Assembly (NCBI RefSeq): GCF_021556435.1
Contig: NZ_JAKGCU010000004.1
Coordinates: forward strand, 124,001-188,000
Origin: Gordonia tangerina
GTDB lineage: Bacteria > Actinomycetota > Actinomycetes > Mycobacteriales > Mycobacteriaceae
Direction: 5' to 3'
Length of the DNA stretch: 64,000 bases
The notes below the pieces were generated by a model. That model was not told where the DNA came from. It saw only the letters and a list, made by a program, of their open reading frames with translations, and did no database searches. Below, piece after piece: positions 1-8,871 of this stretch. How positions within the stretch are numbered: the stretch's first letter is position 1; each line of letters begins with the position of its first letter. Made by a program: the position numbers and the translations under genes.

Positions 1-2
1 GC

Positions 3-1403
3 CGCAAACGTGACGCCGACAAAACCCCCGAACCGTTCGGCGACGAGGCCCATCGCGAACGGACACCGCCCGAAGACAACCGGAGCGACCCCATTTTCGT
101 CATCCAGGAACACCACGCCCGACGCCTGCACTACGACTTCCGGCTTGAACGCGACGGTGTGCTGGTGTCGTGGGCGGTGCCGAAGAACCTGCCCGACGAC
201 CCGGGTCAGAATCGGCTGGCCGTACACACCGAAGACCACCCGATGGACTACGCCGACTTCGAAGGTGACATCCCGGCCGGCGAATACGGTGGCGGCCACG
301 TGGAGATCTGGGATCGCGGCACCTACGAGACGGAGAAGTGGCGCGACAACGAGGTCATCGTGCGGTTGCATGGCAACCGAATCCAGGGCCGCTACGCATT
401 GATCAAGACCGGTGACAAGAACTGGCTCGCACATCTGATGAGCGACGAGCCGCGACCGATCCTGCCCGACAGCCTGCGTGATCCGCGGCCGATGCTGGCC
501 ACCGACGAATCGATCGAGAACCTGGACGGGCGAGACTGGGCGTTCGAGGGTAAATGGGATGGCTATCGAATCCTGTTGCGCTACATCGACGGGAACTTCC
601 GACTCACCTCCCGCTCGGGCATCGACATGACCGCCGACTTCGCCGAATTGCAGTCCATTGCCGACGATCTGGGCCTCATCGACGTGGTCCTCGATGGCGA
701 GGTGGTGGCCCTCGACGCCAGCGGCCGCACCAATTTCACCCTGCTGTCGGCGCGCAACAACACCGACGAGGAGCTGACGCTGAAGTTCTACATCTTCGAC
801 ATCCTCTACCTGAACGGAACTTCCCTGCTACGCAGGCCGTGGTCGCAGCGTCGTGAGCTGCTCACCGAACTTGCGCCGGCCTTCGCCCGTTCGGCCTACG
901 CGGAGGTTCCGGCGTTGCTACCAGGGCCAGGCCGCGCGGCAGTCGAGGAGAGCCGCGAACAGGGCTACGAGGGTGTCGTCGCCAAGCGCCGGACGTCGAC
1001 ATATCAGCAGGGTCGTCGCACCACCCAGTGGCTCAAACACAAGAACTGGAGCGACATCGAGGTGGTGGTCGGCGGCTACCGCCCGGGCCGGGGCAATCGG
1101 GCGCACACCATCGGCTCATTATTGCTCGGGCTCCCCGAGGACAACGGGCTGCGGTATGTGGGCCGCGTCGGCACCGGCTTCACCGACGCCCAATTGCGGT
1201 CCCTGGCCGAGGAACTCGAGCCCCTGCGGATCAACCGCTGCCCGTTCGTCGACAAGCTCGACCGACCGGTGGCCTCCAGCGCCGTCTGGGTGCTACCCAA
1301 GATCGTCGGCGAGGTCCGGTTCATGGACTGGACCACCACCGGCCACCTGCGCCATCCCAGTTGGCGCGGCATCCGCCGGGACAAACTGCCCGGCGACCTG
1401 TGA
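3..1403 (+). CDS. ligD: ATP-dependent DNA ligase LigD, PE and ligase domains (5' end outside window)
   Basis: The frame is open from the first base, so the N-terminus lies outside the window; 466 residues are visible. The first part is a LigD 3'-phosphoesterase domain (ARRLHYDFRLERDG, then VSWAVPKN and PAGEYGGG). It is followed by the adenylation domain with the lysine motif EGKWDGYR, a DGEVV motif and a later VVAKRR segment, then an OB-fold region ending GIRRDKLPGDL. LigD seals double-strand breaks in Ku-dependent end joining. Whether a polymerase domain precedes it cannot be seen. The next gene begins 16 bases downstream. Confidence 0.9.
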   Translation, partial: RKRDADKTPEPFGDEAHRERTPPEDNRSDPIFVIQEHHARRLHYDFRLERDGVLVSWAVPKNLPDDPGQNRLAVHTEDHPMDYADFEGDIPAGEYGGGHVEIWDRGTYETEKWRDNEVIVRLHGNRIQGRYALIKTGDKNWLAHLMSDEPRPILPDSLRDPRPMLATDESIENLDGRDWAFEGKWDGYRILLRYIDGNFRLTSRSGIDMTADFAELQSIADDLGLIDVVLDGEVVALDASGRTNFTLLSARNNTDEELTLKFYIFDILYLNGTSLLRRPWSQRRELLTELAPAFARSAYAEVPALLPGPGRAAVEESREQGYEGVVAKRRTSTYQQGRRTTQWLKHKNWSDIEVVVGGYRPGRGNRAHTIGSLLLGLPEDNGLRYVGRVGTGFTDAQLRSLAEELEPLRINRCPFVDKLDRPVASSAVWVLPKIVGEVRFMDWTTTGHLRHPSWRGIRRDKLPGDL

Positions 1404-1419
1404 GGAGAAGGGAGGACCC

Positions 1420-2175
1420 ACGTCCAACGAACTCATCGCCATCAGCACTCCCGACGGCGTGGCTGATGCCTATGTGACCACCCCCGACGACGTGCCCGGC
1501 CCCATGCCCGGTGTGCTGTTCATCGTCGACGCAATCGGCTTACGTCCGCAGACAAAGGCGATGGCCGATCGGATCGCGTCCTGGGGCTATGTCGTACTGG
1601 CACCCAACGTGTTCTACCGCGACGGGACCGCTCCCACTTTGGAACCCGTCGGCGACCTGACCGAGCCAGAGAACCGTGCGACGTTCATGTCCGAGGCAAT
1701 GTCGCGGGTGAAGGCACTCACCAACGACCTCGCCGAGCGTGACCTGTCGGTCTACATCGACACCCTCCGCGGGCGCGACGACGTCCGCCACAGCGACATC
1801 GGTGTCACCGGCTACTGCATGGGCGGCCGACTGGCGTTGCTGGCCGCGGCGACCCGCCCCGACGCGGTCGGTGCGATCGGTATGTTTCACACGGGCGGCC
1901 TCGTGACCGACAACCCGGACAGCCCACATCGCCTGCTGCCGAGAATCCGAGCCGATGTTCTGGCGATTCACGCAGACCAGGACCGTTCGCTGCCGCCGGA
2001 GGCCGTCGCCGAGTTCGAGCACGCGTTGACCTCATGTGGGGTCAGCCATTCGGCATGGGTCCACGAGGGTGCCCACCACGGGTTCACCATGGCCGACACG
2101 GCCGTGTACCACCCGGCGGCGGCCGAAGAACACTTCGAGCGACTCGACGAGCTGTTCACCCGAACACTTCGTTGA
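1420..2175 (+). CDS. dienelactone hydrolase family protein (possible ACG start)
   Basis: A 251-residue alpha/beta hydrolase with the dienelactone hydrolase triad: nucleophilic Cys in GYCMGG, Asp in HADQD and His in GAHHGF. Members hydrolyse cyclic esters or lactones in the cytoplasm; the substrate is unknown. The conserved N-terminus (SNELIAISTPDGVADAYV) has no ATG, GTG or TTG before it. The codon in the expected place is ACG at 1420, four bases after GGAGG. The next ordinary start, GTG at 1459, would remove the first beta-strand. Either ACG is used or the start codon has mutated. Identity as a DLH-family hydrolase is firm; the start is not. Confidence 0.82.
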   Translation, partial: TSNELIAISTPDGVADAYVTTPDDVPGPMPGVLFIVDAIGLRPQTKAMADRIASWGYVVLAPNVFYRDGTAPTLEPVGDLTEPENRATFMSEAMSRVKALTNDLAERDLSVYIDTLRGRDDVRHSDIGVTGYCMGGRLALLAAATRPDAVGAIGMFHTGGLVTDNPDSPHRLLPRIRADVLAIHADQDRSLPPEAVAEFEHALTSCGVSHSAWVHEGAHHGFTMADTAVYHPAAAEEHFERLDELFTRTLR

Positions 2176-2195
2176 CGCGCGGTGGGTGCGGGACA

Positions 2196-3221
2196 CTAAA
2201 CCTCGAGGATGACCTTCACGCAGTCGGCGGAACGCTCCGCGACGCGCGCGTAGGCTGCCGCGGCGTGCTCCAACGGCATACGGTGGGTGAAGATCCCGTC
2301 GGTGGACAGTTCGCCCGAGCGCACCAGCGGCAGGAGTTCCGGCCAGGCCTGCTGGATGGGTGCGGTGGTAGATCGCAGGGTGACGCTACGGATCAGGGCC
2401 ATGGTCGCGGGGAACGGGAACGGGTTGAGGTCGTGCACGCCGACGACCGACACCGTGCCGCCGGCCCGAACAAGCGACAACGCGCTGCTCATCGTGGTAT
2501 CGCTGCCAACCGCGTCGATCACCGCGTGCGGCCCCCGTCCACCGGTCTGCTCGGTCACCACCCCCAACTCCGAAGGGTCCAGCCCGACAGCACCACTCGC
2601 GGCGGCCGTCGCACGACGACCGGCCACCGGGTCGACGGCGTAGACGGTCTCGGCACCGAGCGCCAGGGCGCTGCGCACCGCACACAGACCCACCGCCCCC
2701 AACCCCATGACGACTGCGCTACCACCTGCCGGGATGTCGGCGCGCCGGGCGCCCACCCAGCCGGTCACCAGGTTGTCGGTCAGCAGCAGCGCCGCCTCGG
2801 CGCCGAGATCGTCGGGCATCGAGAGCAGCTGAAAGTCCGCGGACGGTACCGCGAGGAGTTCGGATTGGGCACCGCCGAGAACGCCGCAACCGAAGATGAC
2901 CGGCCCCTGCACACAGGTAACCGGGTCCAGCGTCGAACATCCATCGCATGCACCGCAACCGGCCACCGACGACACCACCACCCGGTCGCCGACGGCATGC
3001 TCGCGCACCTGCGACCCCACCTCGACGACGGTGCCGAAGGCTTCGTGCCTCAGGGAGATCGGCGCGATCAGCGGGTAGTCACCTTCATAGAAGTGGAGGT
3101 CGGACCCGCAGATCGCGGTCTGCTCCACCTGCACGATCGCACCGTCGGGGCCGGGCAGGACCGGGTCGTCGACGGTGTCGACCCTGACCTCACCGGGGTT
3201 CTCGATCAGTACGCTTCGCAT
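2196..3221 (-). CDS. zinc-dependent alcohol dehydrogenase, medium-chain family
   Basis: A 341-residue MDR-superfamily dehydrogenase. The catalytic-zinc region has ICGSDLHFYEGDYP and RHEAFG, the structural zinc is bound by the GCGACDGC cluster plus a later Cys, and the NAD(P)-binding fold has VVMGLGAVGL. It should oxidise an alcohol or polyol; the substrate cannot be assigned. I use the ATG at 3221, because MRSVLIENPGEV is the usual family N-terminus; longer in-frame starts upstream look spurious. It is divergent from the phosphodiesterase at 3436 and shares a palindrome-bearing intergenic region with it. Confidence 0.85.
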   Translation of the reverse strand: MRSVLIENPGEVRVDTVDDPVLPGPDGAIVQVEQTAICGSDLHFYEGDYPLIAPISLRHEAFGTVVEVGSQVREHAVGDRVVVSSVAGCGACDGCSTLDPVTCVQGPVIFGCGVLGGAQSELLAVPSADFQLLSMPDDLGAEAALLLTDNLVTGWVGARRADIPAGGSAVVMGLGAVGLCAVRSALALGAETVYAVDPVAGRRATAAASGAVGLDPSELGVVTEQTGGRGPHAVIDAVGSDTTMSSALSLVRAGGTVSVVGVHDLNPFPFPATMALIRSVTLRSTTAPIQQAWPELLPLVRSGELSTDGIFTHRMPLEHAAAAYARVAERSADCVKVILEV

Positions 3222-3397
3222 CAGCAGATCCGTCCAGCACCCGCGGTCGACAGCGGCCATCGAAGAGGTGGCCATCGATGAGGTGTGCGGTCCCCCGAAC
3301 CGGGCGTGTCCATCGGTACACAGTAGGCAGCCGACGCGGCCGCTCGTAGCTTTTTGCGCGGCGACGACAGCCCTCGTCGCGCCGAGGACGGGTTGCT

Positions 3398-3418
3398 TGA
3401 CTAGCCTCAGGTTAGTCA
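3398..3418. promoter_or_regulatory. inverted repeat in divergent promoter region
   Basis: TGACTA at 3398-3403 and TAGTCA at 3413-3418 form a dyad extended inward by GCC/GGT (one mismatch). It lies 18 bases before the GTG of the phosphodiesterase gene and between two divergent genes, as expected for a repressor operator. It does not match the DtxR/IdeR iron box, and I cannot name the regulator. Confidence 0.4.
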
Positions 3419-3435
3419 GTGAGCAAGGAGCGTGA

Positions 3436-4194
3436 GTGTTCGTCGTCGCCCACATCAGCGACCTTCATTTCAACGGCACGCGGTACAACCGCCGCCGGAT
3501 CGAAGCGACGCTCGACTACATCCACGCCCGCGCCGCGGGCATCGACGCTCTGCTGGTCACCGGCGACATCACCGACGAGGGCAGTGAGTCGGAGTACCGG
3601 GAGGCCTACGGCACGCTGTACAGCCCGCTGCCGATGCTGATCACCGCCGGCAACCATGATCATCGGGAACGCTTCAACGACGGTCTGCTCGGTCACCGCA
3701 GCAGCGCGCCGGTCAACCGTTGCGAACTGATCGACGGGGTGCTGTTCGTCGTCTGCGACAGTTCCATTCCCGGCCGCAACGATGGCCACCTCGACGACGA
3801 GACCCTCGGCTGGATGTCGGAGCAGATCAGTGCTGCCGGTCCACGGGTTCCGGTGATCGTGGCGTTCCACCACCCGCCGACCACCCTCGGCATGGATTTC
3901 ATGGATTCGATCCGGCAAACCGGTGAGGAACGACTGGCGGCACTGGTGACCGAGCATCCGAACATCGTGGGTTTCGTCTGCGGGCATGCGCACACCCCGG
4001 CGGTCACCATGTTTGCCGGCCGACCACTGGCGATCGCGCCGGGCGTCGCCTCCACCCTGAACCTCCCGTTCGAGGGCACCGAGATCATCAACCGCGGCCA
4101 ACCGCCCGGTATCGCCTTCCACATGGTGTCCGGTCTCGACGACGGACCCGACGCCTGGCGGCTGATCACTCACTATCGGTCGGTGATGTTCTAG
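3436..4194 (+). CDS. cyclic-nucleotide-phosphodiesterase-like metallophosphoesterase
   Basis: A 252-residue calcineurin-like phosphoesterase with the complete dinuclear-metal set: SDLHF (D9, H11), GDITDEG, GNHDH, FHHPP and GHAHTP. This is the class III phosphodiesterase layout of CpdA and mycobacterial Rv0805, which cleave cyclic nucleotides and other phosphoesters in the cytoplasm or at the membrane. The GTG start at 3436 follows AAGGAG by five bases. The true substrate is uncertain in this family. Confidence 0.85.
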   Translation: MFVVAHISDLHFNGTRYNRRRIEATLDYIHARAAGIDALLVTGDITDEGSESEYREAYGTLYSPLPMLITAGNHDHRERFNDGLLGHRSSAPVNRCELIDGVLFVVCDSSIPGRNDGHLDDETLGWMSEQISAAGPRVPVIVAFHHPPTTLGMDFMDSIRQTGEERLAALVTEHPNIVGFVCGHAHTPAVTMFAGRPLAIAPGVASTLNLPFEGTEIINRGQPPGIAFHMVSGLDDGPDAWRLITHYRSVMF

Positions 4195-4240
4195 AACTCG
4201 GGCGAGTGCGACGAACGTGCCGAAAACCGCTACGTTCGAC

Positions 4241-5290
4241 TCACTCGGCGGGCAGCGAATCGATCGCCGACGACCCTGCGTCGAGAAGACTTTCGAGCAG
4301 CTTCTCACCGAACTCGGGGATCAGGCCCGGCCCGGTGTCGGGCAGATTGTCGGGCAACGGCAGCCCGGCCGCGCGTGTCGCCGGGATCTCGGCCGCGCGG
4401 GTGGCCTCGAGCCGGATTCCCTTCTGCCGGTCGCGGGTCAGCGGTTCGCGATATTTGTCGAGTTCGGTCGCGGTGGTCACGGTGGCCACCGACCGCAGTC
4501 CCACCGCAGCGAAGTCGGCTGCCGCGCGCCGGATGTGGTTGGGTGAGGTGATCAGGATGATGTCATTGATGCCTTGCCCGCGGAGGATCTCGGCGGTGTT
4601 CTGCGCGTTGGCCACCGTTGATCCCGAGCGCCCCTCCTCGGTGATGCGTCCGGCGTCGACGCCGTTGGCCACCAACCATTTCTTCATCGCGGCCGCCTCG
4701 GTGATGCCCTTCTTGGGGGCGCCGCCTGCCACCACGATCGGCGCGGATGCCGCGGCCTCGGCCTGCGCCTTGCCAGCGGTGACGCGGCGGATCAGCTCCG
4801 GCGCCATCTTGCCATTGCCGTTGAGCCCGTAGCCGAGAATGACGATCGCCGTCCGGCCGGTCACGGTTTTCGGGGAGGTGTCCGGCACGATCTGCGCGGC
4901 GGCATCCACCCCGGCGATGATGTTGCGCGCGGTCGTGTGCAACGTCCGGTTGATCCCGTTCAGCTTCGCCAGCGCTGCATCACTTCCGGCGGCATCGTCG
5001 ACCTGCGCCGACCAGATGGCCTGCAGCGCAAGTGCATACGGGTCCACCGGGACCACGCTGAGCATCTGCTGCAACGACTCGAGCCCACCGGTCACGTCAC
5101 CGGCGGCGAACTTCTGCTGCGCCGAGTTGTAGAACGTGGACGGGTCCATCGCGGTGACCGCCGGGCGGACGCCCGGTTGCGCGGAATGGTCGACCGGCAG
5201 CGCGCCGATCACGAGACCACCGACGGCCGCGGTCGCCACCACGCCGACAGCGGCCAGGCGTGCACGTTTCACTCTCGTCACACGAGTCAC
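4241..5290 (-). CDS. YdcF-family (DUF218) secreted or membrane-anchored protein
   Basis: A 349-residue protein. The N-terminus is basic, then hydrophobic (ARLAAVGVVATAAVGGLVIG), so a signal peptide or anchor is likely. The middle to C-terminal half is a DUF218/YdcF domain: AIVILGYGL near residue 150, VVAGGAPKKGITEAAAMKKW, then RSGSTVANAQNT and ILITSPNHIRRA. YdcF/SanA-like proteins are linked to envelope functions but have no settled reaction. A helical segment with TPR-like composition precedes the domain (about residues 50-120). Start GTG 5290; further in-frame starts lie just downstream. Confidence 0.75.
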   Translation of the reverse strand: MTRVTRVKRARLAAVGVVATAAVGGLVIGALPVDHSAQPGVRPAVTAMDPSTFYNSAQQKFAAGDVTGGLESLQQMLSVVPVDPYALALQAIWSAQVDDAAGSDAALAKLNGINRTLHTTARNIIAGVDAAAQIVPDTSPKTVTGRTAIVILGYGLNGNGKMAPELIRRVTAGKAQAEAAASAPIVVAGGAPKKGITEAAAMKKWLVANGVDAGRITEEGRSGSTVANAQNTAEILRGQGINDIILITSPNHIRRAAADFAAVGLRSVATVTTATELDKYREPLTRDRQKGIRLEATRAAEIPATRAAGLPLPDNLPDTGPGLIPEFGEKLLESLLDAGSSAIDSLPAE

Positions 5291-5365
5291 TTGCGTAACA
5301 GTAGGCTGGGAACCTCACGCCGCAGCACCCGTCCGATCCCAACTCGATAACACCCACCGAATCCA

Positions 5366-5788
5366 TCAGCGCCGAATTCCGGCCACCTTCAGCAACTCCG
5401 GGCGACGCAGCACGAGTCCGACCCACAGCAAGACACCGAAGTAGACGGCGAACAGGGTGTGGTCCAGCAGCGGCGCCTCGATACGCATGTTGGCGGTGAC
5501 CGCGCCACCGAGGTAGGCGGTCAAGCCCACCGCGCCGAGCACCGCGGTCCGCGGGATTGCGAACACCACAAGGCAGACGAGCAACACGGTGCCCATGATG
5601 TAGGTCTGGTCGATGGGGAAGCCGAGCTCGGCGGTGCCTTCGACGACGGCTTCGGGCTGCGTCAGCTTGCCGACGATGTCGAAGACCAGGAAGGCGCCGA
5701 GCAGCACGCTGATGACGACTCCCGTTGTGTGCCGCCAATTTCGGCGGGTGGTCCGGTCGGTCTCGGTGGCGATGGTGTGGGTGGTCAT
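5366..5788 (-). CDS. DoxX-like small membrane protein
   Basis: A 140-residue protein with about four hydrophobic segments: VVISVLLGAFLVFDIVGKL, then TYIMGTVLLVCLVVFAI, VLGAVGLTAYLGGAV and LFAVYFGVLLWVGLVL. The layout and the segment VFDIVGKLTQPEAV followed by GFPIDQTY resemble DoxX-like membrane proteins, whose roles are mostly unknown. The ATG at 5788 is six bases after a strong GGAGGA, which decides the start over a longer frame. Confidence 0.72.
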   Translation of the reverse strand: MTTHTIATETDRTTRRNWRHTTGVVISVLLGAFLVFDIVGKLTQPEAVVEGTAELGFPIDQTYIMGTVLLVCLVVFAIPRTAVLGAVGLTAYLGGAVTANMRIEAPLLDHTLFAVYFGVLLWVGLVLRRPELLKVAGIRR

Positions 5789-5880
5789 GATGTCCTCCGG
5801 TGGCGATGGGTGGTTGTGCGTGAATAGACCACCACTCACCACGAAACTCATCGCCCGCCGCGCCAGACCCCGAAGACAAC

Positions 5881-5946
5881 TCTTCCCCCGGGTGTTGTTT
5901 CTTCGGTCGACTGCAGTCAGCCGAAGAAGCGATACCCGGGGGAAGA
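5881..5946 (-). terminator. large nested hairpin at the end of the pnt operon
   Basis: Three concentric inverted repeats share one centre (5913.5): TCTTCCCCCGGGT/ACCCGGGGGAAGA (13 bp, perfect), TTCTTCGG/CCGAAGAA (8 bp) and the palindrome GACTGCAGTC. It begins 12 bases after the pntB stop. There is no T-run, which is common for actinobacterial terminators. It should end transcription of the operon. Confidence 0.7.
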
Positions 5947-5957
5947 ACCGAGAAGTA

Positions 5958-7487
5958 CTACAGCGCCTTGAGCTCCTCGATCACGCTGTCGACGCTCTTC
6001 TTGGCGTCGCCGAACAACATCGATGTGCCGTCGGCGAAGAACAGCGGGTTCTCGATGCCGGCGTAGCCCGAACTCATCGACCGCTTGAGCACGATGGTCG
6101 ACCGCGCCTCGTCGACATTGAGGATCGGCATGCCGTGGATCGGGCTGCTCGGGTCGTTGCGCGCAGCCGGGTTGGTGACGTCGTTGGCACCGATGACGAT
6201 GGCGACGTCGGTGCGGTTGAACTCACCGTTGATGTCGTCCATCTCCTTCATGGCGTCGTACTCGACGTCGGCCTCGGCCAGCAGCACGTTCATGTGTCCG
6301 GGCATCCGGCCGGCCACCGGGTGGATGGCGTACTTGACCTCGACGCCCTTGCCCTCGAGCAGGCTGGCCATTTCCTTGACGGCGTGCTGGGCCTGGGCAA
6401 CGGCCAGACCGTAACCGGGGACGACGATCACCTGGTTGGCATACGCCATCTGGATCGCGGCGTCGGCAGCCGAGGTGGCCTTCACCGTGCCGCCGGCCGC
6501 GCCGCCCGGACCGGCTGCGGCGTCGCCACCACCACCGAAGGAACCGAACACGATCGCCGGGATCGAACGGTTCATCGCCTTGGCCATCAGGTTGGTCAGG
6601 ATCGAACCCGAGGCGCCGACGATCATGCCGGCCACGATCAGCGCAGTGTTGTCCAGCGCGATACCCGCGGCCGCCGCCGACAACCCGGTCATCGCGTTGA
6701 GCAGCGAGATGACCACCGGCATGTCGGCGCCGCCGATCGGGAACACCACGAACAGCCCCATCACGCCGGCCGCGACGAGCAGGCCGAGCATCCACCAGCC
6801 GCTGGCGCCCCCGCCATTGGCGGCATTGATACCGAGGTAGATCGCGATGGCCAGCGCCACCACCAGCAGCACGATGTTGGCGAGCTGGAACAGCCGCGCG
6901 TTGCCGACGAACAGCTTCTCCAGCCCCTTGGGCAGGATCTCCTGCAACTTGGAGAACGCGACGAGCGAACCCCAGAACGAGATCGAACCGATGATCGCGG
7001 CGATCAACGACCCGATCACCAGCGGCGAGGCAGGTTCGGTGTTGTGGAACTCGCCGAAGCCGGAGGTCTCCAGGAACTCCGCCCACGCGATCAGCGCGAC
7101 GGTACCGCCACCGACACCGTTGAACAGCGCCACCAGCTGCGGCATGGCTGTCATCTTGGTGCGCAGCGCCGGCGGGATGCCCAGCACCACACCGAGAACC
7201 AGACCGATGACGATCAGAATCCAGTTGATCGTGGGTACTCCGACGGTGGAATGTCCGTCGTCACCGACGGCACCCTCGTTGTAGACGTAGAGCAGGGTCG
7301 CGGCCACCGCCAGCGCCATACCGGTTGCCGCGATCCAGTTACCGCGCACCGCGGTTTTCGGCCCGGTCAGGCCCATCAGGCCGTAGATGAACAACGAGAA
7401 CGAAACGATGTAGAGGGCCATCACCAGATAGGAGATGCCCTGACTCGGGGTGTGGGCGTCTGCCGCCAGCACCAGGTCCGCGGTCAC
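5958..7487 (-). CDS. pntB: NAD(P) transhydrogenase subunit beta
   Basis: A 509-residue membrane protein with about nine N-terminal transmembrane segments and a C-terminal NADP-binding domain III (VIVVPGYGLAVAQAQH, then HPVAGRMPGHMNVLLAEA, GANDVTNPAA and the end FFGDAKKSVDS-like segment). It is the subunit that binds NADP(H) and carries most of the proton channel; the enzyme uses the proton gradient to reduce NADP+ with NADH. The GTG start overlaps the stop of the preceding gene by four bases, indicating translational coupling. Confidence 0.95.
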   Translation of the reverse strand: MTADLVLAADAHTPSQGISYLVMALYIVSFSLFIYGLMGLTGPKTAVRGNWIAATGMALAVAATLLYVYNEGAVGDDGHSTVGVPTINWILIVIGLVLGVVLGIPPALRTKMTAMPQLVALFNGVGGGTVALIAWAEFLETSGFGEFHNTEPASPLVIGSLIAAIIGSISFWGSLVAFSKLQEILPKGLEKLFVGNARLFQLANIVLLVVALAIAIYLGINAANGGGASGWWMLGLLVAAGVMGLFVVFPIGGADMPVVISLLNAMTGLSAAAAGIALDNTALIVAGMIVGASGSILTNLMAKAMNRSIPAIVFGSFGGGGDAAAGPGGAAGGTVKATSAADAAIQMAYANQVIVVPGYGLAVAQAQHAVKEMASLLEGKGVEVKYAIHPVAGRMPGHMNVLLAEADVEYDAMKEMDDINGEFNRTDVAIVIGANDVTNPAARNDPSSPIHGMPILNVDEARSTIVLKRSMSSGYAGIENPLFFADGTSMLFGDAKKSVDSVIEELKAL

Positions 7488-7789
7488 TTGGCCGCCTCCT
7501 TCTTACCCTTGAACATGCCCAGCATGCGGTCGGTGACCGCGAAGCCACCGATCACGTTGAGCGTGCCGAACACCAACGCGACGAACGCGATGATCCGAAT
7601 GCCCCAGTTGGCGTCGGCGGGCAGTTTGCCCAGCACCACCAGCGCGCCCAGCACGACGATGCCGTGGATGGCGTTGGTTCCCGACATCAGCGGGGTGTGC
7701 AAGGTGTTGGGCACCTTGGAGATCACGGCGAAGCCCACGAACCCGGCAAGAACCAGGATCGCGATGTTCGCCAGCAGTCCGGTGTACAT
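7484..7789 (-). CDS. pntAB: NAD(P) transhydrogenase subunit alpha part 2 (membrane segment)
   Basis: A 101-residue, highly hydrophobic protein matching the C-terminal membrane part of PntA that is encoded separately in many actinobacteria and Rhodospirillum. Typical segments are LANIAILVLAGFVGFAVISKVPNTLHTPLMSGTNAIHG and IIAFVALVFGTLNVIGGFAVT, shown here in parts: KVPNTLHTPLMSGTNAIHG is the family hallmark. Its ATG shares one base with the stop of the upstream gene, and its own stop overlaps pntB. Confidence 0.93.
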   Translation of the reverse strand: MYTGLLANIAILVLAGFVGFAVISKVPNTLHTPLMSGTNAIHGIVVLGALVVLGKLPADANWGIRIIAFVALVFGTLNVIGGFAVTDRMLGMFKGKKEAAK

Positions 7790-8871
7790 CAGGCCGACAC
7801 CTCTTCTCGGGTCACGCAGGCACCAGCCAGCACCTCGTCGTCGAAATCCGGTGTGAACGCACCGTTGTCGTCGAGCATCAACTCGAGCAGGGCGAGCAGG
7901 TTCTTCGAGTACAGCTCGCTGGCATGCTCGGGCATCGTCGCCGGCAGATTCAGCGGCGAGGCGATCGTCACGTCATGTTTGACGACGGTCTGCCCCGGCT
8001 CGGTCAGTTCGCAGTTGCCGCCGGTCTCCCCCGCCAGATCGATCACCACACTGCCGGCCTTCATCCCCTCGACCGCCGCCGCGGTCACCAACCGTGGCGC
8101 GGGACGCCCCGGCACCAACGCAGTGGTGATCACCACGTCGAAACCTTTGATCGCGTCCTCGAGCGCCTGCTGCTGCTTGGCGCGCTCGTCGTCGGTCAGT
8201 TCGCGCGCGTATCCGCCCTCACCGGCGGCGTCGATACCCAGATCGAGCCACTGCGCACCAACCGAACGCACCTGCTCGGCCACCTCGGGCCGCACGTCAT
8301 AGCCGGTGGTCCGGCCGCCGAGGCGTTTGGCGGTGGCCAACGCCTGCAGTCCGGCGACCCCCACCCCGAGCACCAGCACCGTGGCCGGTTTCACCGTGCC
8401 CGCGGCGGTGGTCATCATCGGGAAATACCGCGTCGACAGGTCCGCGGCCACCACGACCGCCTTATAACCGGAGACATTGGCCTGCGAACTCAGCGCATCC
8501 ATCACCTGGGCCCGCGATATACGCGGAATCGCCTCCACCGCATAGGCCTCGACGCCTGCGGACTTCAGCGCGCCGATCTGGTTGTCGGCGTTGCGCGGCG
8601 CCAGAAAACCGATCAGCTTCTGGCCGCTGCGCAACTTGCCGATCTCGGCGTCGGTCGGCGGGGCGACCCGGACCACCACATCCGCGGAGTACGGGTCGCC
8701 GATCGTCGCACCCGCGTCCACATACTGTTCGTCTGGAATCAACGCTCCCAGACCGGCGCCCGATTCGACGATCACCGGGACACCCTTCCCGACCAGCGAG
8801 CCCACCACCTTGGGGACCAGCGCCACTCGGCGCTCGCCCTCGGCGGACTCGCGCACGACACCCACACTCAT
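7789..8871 (-). CDS. pntAA: NAD(P) transhydrogenase subunit alpha part 1 (NAD-binding)
   Basis: A 360-residue soluble subunit (domain I) that binds NAD(H) and passes hydride to PntB. It starts MSVGVVRESAEGERRVALVPK, typical of the AlaDH/PNT family, and has the Rossmann motif VLVLGVGVAGLQA, then the DVRPE acidic end. RVALVPK and GYDVRPEVAEQV are conserved. The ATG at 8871 is preceded by AGGTGAG and gives the family N-terminus. It is the first gene of the three-gene operon. Confidence 0.94.
   Translation of the reverse strand: MSVGVVRESAEGERRVALVPKVVGSLVGKGVPVIVESGAGLGALIPDEQYVDAGATIGDPYSADVVVRVAPPTDAEIGKLRSGQKLIGFLAPRNADNQIGALKSAGVEAYAVEAIPRISRAQVMDALSSQANVSGYKAVVVAADLSTRYFPMMTTAAGTVKPATVLVLGVGVAGLQALATAKRLGGRTTGYDVRPEVAEQVRSVGAQWLDLGIDAAGEGGYARELTDDERAKQQQALEDAIKGFDVVITTALVPGRPAPRLVTAAAVEGMKAGSVVIDLAGETGGNCELTEPGQTVVKHDVTIASPLNLPATMPEHASELYSKNLLALLELMLDDNGAFTPDFDDEVLAGACVTREEVSA

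Noticed and set aside
853-1419. Upstream extension of the dienelactone hydrolase frame into ligD
   Set aside because: The extension is antiphase to the ligase and has no hydrolase-like sequence; the ribosome site is at 1411.
1603-1616. KstR-like match CCCAACGTGTTCTA
   Set aside because: Lies inside the dienelactone hydrolase coding region and lacks the flanking palindrome.
3398-3418. Iron-box (IdeR/DtxR) reading of the palindrome
   Set aside because: The order of the half-sites differs from the TTAGGTTAGGCTAACCTAA consensus; kept only as an unnamed operator.
5613-7856. 747-residue open frame on the plus strand across pntB and pntAB
   Set aside because: It is antisense to well-recognised transhydrogenase genes, rich in His/Arg/Gln with no family-like sequence; a typical GC-rich shadow.
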